Source: Neofusicoccum parvum (Eukaryota > Ascomycota > Dothideomycetes > Botryosphaeriales > Botryosphaeriaceae). From it: 64,000 bases of DNA. Of this stretch, positions 57,594 through 64,000 are shown one piece after another. The stretch lies in NCBI GenBank assembly GCA_020912385.1, contig CP087213.1, positions 868,001 to 932,000 of the forward strand, read 5' to 3'. The notes below the pieces were generated by a model. It had not been told where the DNA came from, did no database searches, and worked only from the letters and a program-made list of their open reading frames with translations. The position numbers and the translations under genes are program-made. The stretch's first letter is position 1. Each line of letters starts with the position of its first letter.

Positions 57594-58640
57594 TTCGAGG
57601 AAGAAGTCTTCTCTCTTGAACAGTGGTGCTTGCTTCGCCGCCAGGTAGCTTGACCTCTCCACCCGCTTACTCGCCAGGTACTTGGCGTTGTCGTCGTGCG
57701 TCACAATAGCTGAGCAGTGGTGTTGAACTGTTGTGATGCTCTCGCGCTGCACCAAAGCCGCGGCGGTGGTACCGTCGATGGCAGAGCAACGCACCCTGCA
57801 CGCAGCTGCCACTGGATTTGCCAGGCTGGAGCATATGCCGGCGGCCAGCCGACTCGCGCTGGCGCCGCCAACGAGCAGACATTGCAAGCTGCGATGAACT
57901 CGGACATGGTGCTTTGACACTACGCCCAACTCGCATCACTGACGGCACCCACGCAGTAAAGACGCCAGCGAGCGTTACTCCCACTTTGCCGCGATCCGTA
58001 CTTGGATGATGGATCAGGTAGGCCCATGGATAGCGCTGCAAAAGCCGGCCCATCATTGTCTTGGAGAGATTCGTCCTCACATATGGCCATCTCTACCATG
58101 GTTCGCCTGATAAGTCGTCAGATAGACGGCTGGTGTTGAGCTTCTCGCAGGAGTGATGGTGTGTGCCTGTTATTCCATGTGAGCCACGGTGCAGCGCGTG
58201 GTCTTTGGGCGACGGTGCGCGGTCCAGGACCCAGATTTGCGACCAATGTCAAGATAGCTCTCCCATCGATCGACGAAGTGAAGCTCGTGCTTGGACAGAG
58301 CCATCTTGGCGACCTTGACGAAGGGGGCTGATCCTCAATCTGCTGTTGCAGGTCACGAAGTGACACCCGGCGGCGGCGTTGTTTGGCGGCACACAGTGGT
58401 TTGCGCCCGTCGCCTCTCACATCCTACCCGGGTCTCAGTGTCGTCATCGCCGCCGTCATGCCAACGCGAAGCTTCGTCGTCAATTTTGGGCCATTCCAAT
58501 GACAGTCCAAGCCTGGCTGAGACTGCGACGGTCCCGATTCCGGGTCTACCACCAGCTGTGGAGCCACCACCGCCTCTGCATTCCTGACCCGATCACGTTC
58601 TCCTACCCACCACTGTTGCCCTTACGTACACATCATCGGC
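57594..58640. other. Intergenic region, no gene recognised
   Basis: 1-kb stretch between U2-like copy 3 and the 3' end of the SDR gene. Nothing supportable is seen in it. Confidence 0.45.
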
Positions 58641-59513
58641 TTACTCTTCGGGATAGACCATCTTCCTTGTCACGCCGCCATCCAACACCACCTCCTCACC
58701 CGTCACGAACCCGCTCTCAGCCAGAAACACCACCGCCCGCGCCACATCCTCGACTCTGCCAACCCTCCCGGCCGGATGCCACCTGTGGTCCGCCTCGCCC
58801 AGCGCCTCCCCCCACTTCGCGCCCTTCTGGTCGGCCGCCGCGTTCTCATCGTCGACATCGACCCAGCCCGGGGAGACCGCGTTGACCCTGATCCCATGGG
58901 CCTGGCCCAGCGAGACGGCCATGCTCGTCGTCAGGCCCAGCAGGCCCGCCTTCGCGGCGCTGTACGCCTCGTGGTTCGGCTCCGCCTGATGGGCGCGGGT
59001 GGAGGACACGTTGACGACGCAGCCAGCCCGGCTCCCACCCTGCGCGTCCCCGGCCGCCTTGAGCAGGGGCACGCACAGCCGGCTCAGCAGGAACGGCGCC
59101 GTCAGCCCGACCGCGATCTTGACGTCCCACTCCCGCTCGATCGCGTCGTCCGCGTCGTCCATGGCCCGGCCGCCGCTCCAGACGTGCGGGGTTGCGAAGG
59201 CGTTGTTGACGAGGACGTCGAGCTTGCCGTTGAAGAATGTCGACGCTGCTGCGACGGCCTGCTTGAGCTGCGCGCGGTCGGCGAGGTCGACGACTTGGCC
59301 CTGGAAGGGCGCGGGCGACGGTGAGGAGGCGGTGGGCTTGGGTGCCCAGGATGGGGCCAGGGAGAGGGTGTTCTCGAGCTCAGCGGCGTTGGCGTCAAGC
59401 AGGAAGACGCGGTGGCCCCGGCGGAGGAGGTTGCGGGTCAGGCCACGGCCGATGCCGCGAGCGGCGCCGGTTACGAGGTAGTTCATGGGCGTTTCGGAGG
59501 CGCCGGGTGCCAT
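58641..59513 (-). CDS. Short-chain dehydrogenase/reductase (SDR)
   Basis: A single-exon, 290-aa NAD(P)-dependent oxidoreductase of the classical SDR type. The cofactor motif is TGAARGIG (residues 15-22), with LDVLVNNAF as the NNAG-like strand near residue 98. The catalytic Ser is in NVSSTRA (about 170), and Tyr184 and Lys188 are in YSAAK. RVNAVSPGWV and the C-terminal VVLDGGVTRKMVYPEE complete the fold. Asp40 after the second strand (VFLLDAN) favours NAD(H) over NADP(H). The substrate is unknown. It lies about 0.9 kb from the second P450 gene on the opposite strand, and next comes an MFS transporter, so the three may work on one compound. Confidence 0.92.
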   Translation of the reverse strand: MAPGASETPMNYLVTGAARGIGRGLTRNLLRRGHRVFLLDANAAELENTLSLAPSWAPKPTASSPSPAPFQGQVVDLADRAQLKQAVAAASTFFNGKLDVLVNNAFATPHVWSGGRAMDDADDAIEREWDVKIAVGLTAPFLLSRLCVPLLKAAGDAQGGSRAGCVVNVSSTRAHQAEPNHEAYSAAKAGLLGLTTSMAVSLGQAHGIRVNAVSPGWVDVDDENAAADQKGAKWGEALGEADHRWHPAGRVGRVEDVARAVVFLAESGFVTGEEVVLDGGVTRKMVYPEE

Positions 59514-60406
59514 TGGTGAGTGGGAGAACTGAGCGAGGCAGGAGTCTTCTCCAGATGTGCCGAGAAGATTTTGCTGTGCTGGTGAGAGAGAAAAGAGTGA
59601 CGTCGAGAGAGGCTAAGTCCGTCTAAAGCCGCAATGTGCAGGGGCCGCTGAGCGTCTTTCTGTGCCGCCCCACATCCACTCAACATCATCTGTGAAGGCA
59701 GGTCCACCATTCATCATCCGCCTTGACCTACGAATCACTGTAGCTGCAATAGGCTCGCAGGTCAACAGGCCAGTTCTGCTGACAAGCAGACCCCTTAGAC
59801 ACCCTGCCAGCCGATGGACCGGCTCTGCGCCTCAGGAGTCACGGACTCCAAGAGTTCTTGGCCTCTCTCGTGCGTTCACACATAAGTATTGTCTCATTAG
59901 GAACTATTGTCAACTCATATTCCGGTATTCATTTGAGGGACTTGTCTTTCCACTCGCTTTGCTTTCGTTGAGCTCCGACGCGGGCGTCCGTTGGGCTGGA
60001 AGTTTTGGAGTCTATATTGCATCCGCATTGGCCAAGAAACTCCTCGCAGGCCCGCATCCACTTCCCGTATGTGGGGGAAATGGTTTTTCTGCCTGGTGAA
60101 TGCTCGGGCTGCGGCAGCATTCCGCGTGTCTGCGGGCCGAGGGTCAGAGCTGGGCTGGGACAGTTTTCTTGAAAGATCAAGGCAGTGAGCAGGACCACCG
60201 GCACGAAGCGGAGGCTGGTCTCCTCGGGCATGCGTTTCACTAGCGCGAGGTCATTTGTAAAGTGCGGAATTGCTGTGGAGGTCAGCTTGACCGTCACCCC
60301 GCATGGTATTTTACAGCGGGGGCAACACCTGCATGGCCAGCATCTAATATAGCAGAGCAGAGGCACTTCCTTCGTCTATGCTAACACTACAGCCAACTGG
60401 CGAAGG
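59514..60406. promoter_or_regulatory. Divergent promoter region of the SDR and second P450 genes
   Basis: 890 bp between two start codons that face away from each other. No gene or clear known operator is seen. A shared regulator could act here if the two genes belong to one pathway. Confidence 0.4.
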
Positions 60407-62017
60407 ATGTTCGACATGTCTTTGTTTGGGATTTCTGATCTCGCTGGCACCTCAGCACTGTCAAACTTGAGGCTCGCAGCTCTGCTAGCTGTCTTGGCCG
60501 GGGGGATCTATGTTGCCTACCAGGTCTGGCACCCCCTATACGCCCTCAACCAAAGCTGACAGCAACAGTTCTTCTTCGCGTTCTTCCTGTGTCCCGTCAA
60601 GCACATTCCTGGCCCATGGTGGGCGCGGGTGTCTCGAATTCCTCTGATGTACGCCATCTATCGGCGACGTCGCACCGAGTATGCCAGCAAGCTCCTCCGG
60701 GACTTCGGCCCTGTGGTGGTCATAGCCCCAGGCCAGGTGCACACGACGGACGAGGAGGCCATGAAGCTGATCTACTCACGGTCCTCGGTGAAGTCCGCGT
60801 TCTACTCGGGCATGGGTTCGTGGAAGGGCGTCACGTCGACCCTGGGCTTCCTGGAATACGAGAAGGCGGCGCCTGCTCGACGGAACCTGCTGCAGTGCTT
60901 CCAGAACAAGAACCTGGACACGCTCGCGGAGAACATCAGCTCGCACGTCGACGACTTCGTCCGGCTCCTGGCCAAGAAGGCGTCTGAGGACGCAAGCGTC
61001 GACGGCGTCGTCGTGTTCCGCCTCCTGGCCCTGGACGTTGTCACCGACGTCCTGTGGGGCGAGCAGAACCGGCTCCTCTCGCAGGCCGGCGAGGCCAGCG
61101 CGGTCTTCGTGCGCCGCTTCCACGCGTTCAGCACCTACAACGCGCTGCGGGCCTTCATCCCGGGGCTCGACGCGCTGGTCTCCTGCTTCGGTACGCGTCG
61201 CTGGCGGCAGCTCCGCCGCGACTGCAACGACATCGACATCACCGCCCGCGCCGCGCTCTCGCGCTGGCAGGCCAACCCGCACAAGCACCAGAAGGACGTC
61301 CTCAGCATGCTGCAGCACATGCGCCTCTCGCCCGACTCGCCCGACGGCGGCGGCATCCCGACCGCCCACCTCCCGGCCTACATGGTCGAGAGCCTCGCCG
61401 CCGGCTCGTCCACCACCTCGCACACCGCCGCCTTCGCCTGCCGCATGCTCACGCAGCACCCGGCGGCCCAGCGCGCCCTCCGCGCCGAGCTGCGCGCCGC
61501 CTTCCCGGACCGCGACGCCGCCGTCGCCGGGAAGCGGCTGCTCCGCCTGCCGTACCTCGACGCCGCGCTGCGCGAGACCATGCGCCTGCACCCCGTGATC
61601 CCAGGGCCGCAGGAGCGCCGCCTCGCCGCCGACGTCCGCGCCGCCGGCCTGCGCGTCCCGGCCGGCGCCGTCGCGTCCGTCGCCGCGTTCGACCAGGGCC
61701 GCCTGGCCGACGTGTACGCCGCGGCCGAGGCGTGGCGACCCGAGCGCTGGCTGGCGGCCGCCGACGACGACGACGGCGATGGCGCGCGCATGCGGCTCAA
61801 CTGGATCCCCTTCGGCCACGGCAGCCGCGCCTGCCCCGGCGCGAACCTGGCCGTCGTCGAGCTGAAGTACATCCTCGGCGCCGTGTTCAGGAAGTTCACC
61901 GCCGTGCCGGTGCCCGGGAGGGAGGCCGACGGCAACGTGATCGAGCTGGACGATGTGTTCGCGGCGAGCACGCGGAGCGGGCAGTGTTGGTTGAAGTTTG
62001 AGGTTGCCGAGGACTGA
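60407..62017 (+). CDS. Cytochrome P450 monooxygenase (second of two)
   Basis: A membrane-anchored P450. Exons are 60407-60523 and 60569-62017, giving 521 aa. The N-terminal helix is LRLAALLAVLAGGIYVAYQ, followed by HIPGPWWARVSRIPLMYAI. The I-helix has AAGSSTTSHT, the K-helix ALRETMRLHPVIPG, then PERW and the heme loop FGHGSRACPGANLA with axial Cys461. The 45-bp intron uses a poor GTCTGG donor, but a stop follows in the unspliced frame and its CTGAC branch site and CAG acceptor are good. Neighbours are an SDR and an MFS transporter, typical of a small biosynthetic or detoxification group. The substrate is unknown. Confidence 0.93.
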
Positions 62018-62336
62018 GAGGTCAGAGCGGTGGATGTGGTGGCGTGAAGTGATGTTGGGTATTCCATGATGCAGAGCCATCGGACGGTGTTTCATTCCTG
62101 CTGCTCGGTCTTTTTTGTTTTTGGACATTTCTACATTGTATCACTGGTGTCGTGGTATACTGCTCTTATAGAGGAGGTGGAAAGTATAAGAGAGTCTCGG
62201 CCGAAAAGATCGGCCCTTGGCTCTTCTCATCTTTCACCACCTAATCACATTCCATCTTCGTGCAAACATATCATCCAAGTCGTCAATTCACCTCAATTTT
62301 CCCGGGCCAGTTTCCAACTCCTCACCATGCAGAGAC
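62018..62336. other. Convergent 3' regions of the second P450 and second MFS genes
   Basis: A 320-bp T-rich interval with no feature besides the two 3' ends. Confidence 0.5.
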
Positions 62337-64000
62337 TCACAGCACATACCTGAACGTCGGCCCATAATTCTCCGCGCCCACGTCCTCCCCCTGCACGCCC
62401 TCCTTCCCTTCAGTCCTCCTTGCCCGCTGCTCCTCCAGCGTCCCGTACTTCTTGTCCAGCTGCTTGTTCTCCCACATCAACAGCAGCCTCAGCCCCACCA
62501 CCAGCAGGGTGGCGAAGAACATGAACGCCGCACACACGGCCTGCCCCTTGATGTACCTCGGCGCCTCGCCCTCCGGGTACAGCCGCGTCCCCAGCAGCGG
62601 CCCGCACTGGCCCACGACGTTCAGGATGACGAAGCCGATGCCGCGGCGCGTGTCGCTGCCCTGGTTGTTGCTGACCCAGGGCAGCACGTTCGCGATGGCG
62701 GGGAAGATGCCGGCCGCGGCGAGGAAGACGCCCGCGTAGCGCGCCGCCGTCGAGGTGCAGGCCGCGAGGAGGACGTAGCCAGTGCCGCCCATGACGGTGA
62801 GGAACATGATCATGTAGGCGCGCTGCTGCGTGCGGTCGGCGATGACGGTGGTGGCGATGGTGAGGAGGAAGGAGAGGAAGTAGGGGGGTGCGGTGAGGCC
62901 TTGGGCATTGATGGACGAGTAGCCCATCTGTTTGAGAATGGTGGGAAGGAAGACGGGCAGAGAGGCGAAGGAGACGTTGCAGCTGAAGTAGATGAGCTGC
63001 GAGGCGTCAGTAAAGTCTCTGCAGGGAGCGGCCGGGGGTCCCAGAACAGGGCAATTTCCCCGCGAAGTTGGTGCGCCCTCTAGGAGTAGGAAATCCTCCA
63101 CTTACAGCAGTGAACCAGCATTTGAGATCCAGAATCGCCGCGACGACGTCCTTCCAAACAATCCCGCCGACACGCGTCTCCGCGTCTTGCCCCGTCTGGC
63201 GCACAGCTCTTGCCTTTGCAATCCTCTTCTCATCTTCGTTCAAGAAGCGAGCCTTCTCCGGCGCGTCCGGCAGGAAAAACCACGCGATGGCCGCCATGAC
63301 CAACGTCGGCGCACCCTCCACGATGAAAAGCAGGCGCCATCTCGCGATCGCGGACTTCTTTGCTGCCGTGATGCCGTACGCGAGCGCGCCGGCGAAGGTG
63401 TTTGCGAGCGGGGCTGCGGACAAGAAGATGCCCTGCCTGGAGCCGACCTCGTGGCGCAGATAGAAGAAGGAGAGCAGGTAGGGGATCCCCGGCCCGTACC
63501 CGGCCTCGAACATGCCCATGAGGAAGCGCAGGGCCATCATCCCCTGCCAGTTGTGGGTTGCGGCCTGGACTGTCGCAACAAGACCCCTGGCGCGGGAGTG
63601 AGCACAATCATTGAACGGGCGACGCGGCAAGACTTACCATCCGAACACACACCACGCGGCCCAGCGATGCGGGGGCACGATCTTCCACATGATGGCCTGG
63701 AACTCGAAGACAATGTAGGAGATGTAGAAGATGGTCAGCAGCCAGTCGTAGCGGTCGCCTTCGAGCTCCAAGTCCTCTTCCATTCCCGCGATCTTGGCGT
63801 TGCTGTCGCGCACAGTCAGCTTATTTCCTTCCGCTCCGCCGGCGGTGGGGGGACGCGTACCCGATGTTCGAGCGGTCCAGGAAGGCGAGGAGATCTGGAC
63901 AGCGGTCAGCCTGCTGTTCCGGTGCCGGCGAGACGTTGGAGCGCACAGAGAGCCATCACCAAGGGCACAACATGGAAGTCCAGCTTCCGGACCACTCTCT
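62337..64000 (-). CDS. MFS transporter, Dal5/Tna1-like, 5' end outside the window
   Basis: A 12-helix major facilitator of the same broad family as the transporter at 42334 but clearly different in sequence. Visible minus-strand exons are 64000-63947 (partial), 63894-63861, 63802-63638, 63586-63106 and 62996-62337. Spliced, the start reads KLDFHVVPLVMALYLLAFLD, then RSNIGNAKIAGMEEDL, the helix 1-2 signature of this family. It continues with TIFYISYIVFEFQAIMWKIV and FLMGMFEAGYGPGIPYLLSF. The C-terminus is ENYGPTFRYVL. The true start codon lies beyond position 64000. It probably imports or exports a small anion linked to the adjacent P450/SDR, but that is inference. Confidence 0.9.

Overview
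The window is from a filamentous ascomycete (Pezizomycotina). The support is the gene style: short introns (45-142 bp) with GTRNGT-type donors and CTGAC/CTAAC branch sites close to the acceptor, intron-containing but compact genes, GC-rich exons, and fungal families such as a group X hybrid histidine kinase, two P450s and Dal5-type transporters. A dothideomycete is my best guess, but the sequence alone does not prove the class. Gene models were spliced by hand, and every complete model closes in frame.

Layout: a DDHD phospholipase (1192-4494, +); U2-like snRNA copy 1 (about 5646-5831, +); the replication regulator Sld2 (-), divergent from an amidase (+); Bfr1 (-); an unrecognised 313-aa protein (+); two inverted-repeat hairpins; the checkpoint protein Mad1 (+); a tiny MGCGPS glycine-rich protein (-); an ankyrin+DIL protein (-), divergent from a 2347-aa hybrid histidine kinase (+); an alpha/beta hydrolase (-); an unrecognised proline/serine-rich protein (+); U2-like copy 2 (about 39796-39977, -) in a 5.6-kb gene-poor stretch; a broken 2EXR/F-box-like gene; an MFS transporter (+); a P450 (+); an ER J-protein ending HDEL (+), convergent with UDP-glucose:glycoprotein glucosyltransferase, also ending HDEL (-); a relic of the 313-aa gene; U2-like copy 3 (about 57374-57557, +); then an SDR (-), a second P450 (+) and a second MFS transporter (-, runs off the end).

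Most genes are core housekeeping: lipid metabolism, replication initiation, mitotic checkpoint, ER glycoprotein folding and signalling. The last 6 kb (SDR, P450, MFS) looks like accessory small-molecule metabolism.

The outstanding observation is the trio of U2 snRNA-like genes. Each has a TATA box 46-47 nt upstream, the U2/U6 pairing segment, stems IIa-IV, an Sm site and a downstream hairpin. Several stems vary by compensatory changes, which argues against decay. Yet all three differ from canonical GUAGUA at exactly one base of the branch-site recognition sequence, the conserved pseudouridine opposite the branch region (GCAGUA, GAAGUA, GCAGUA). The C variant would pair perfectly with the CUGAC branch sites that dominate the introns of this window.
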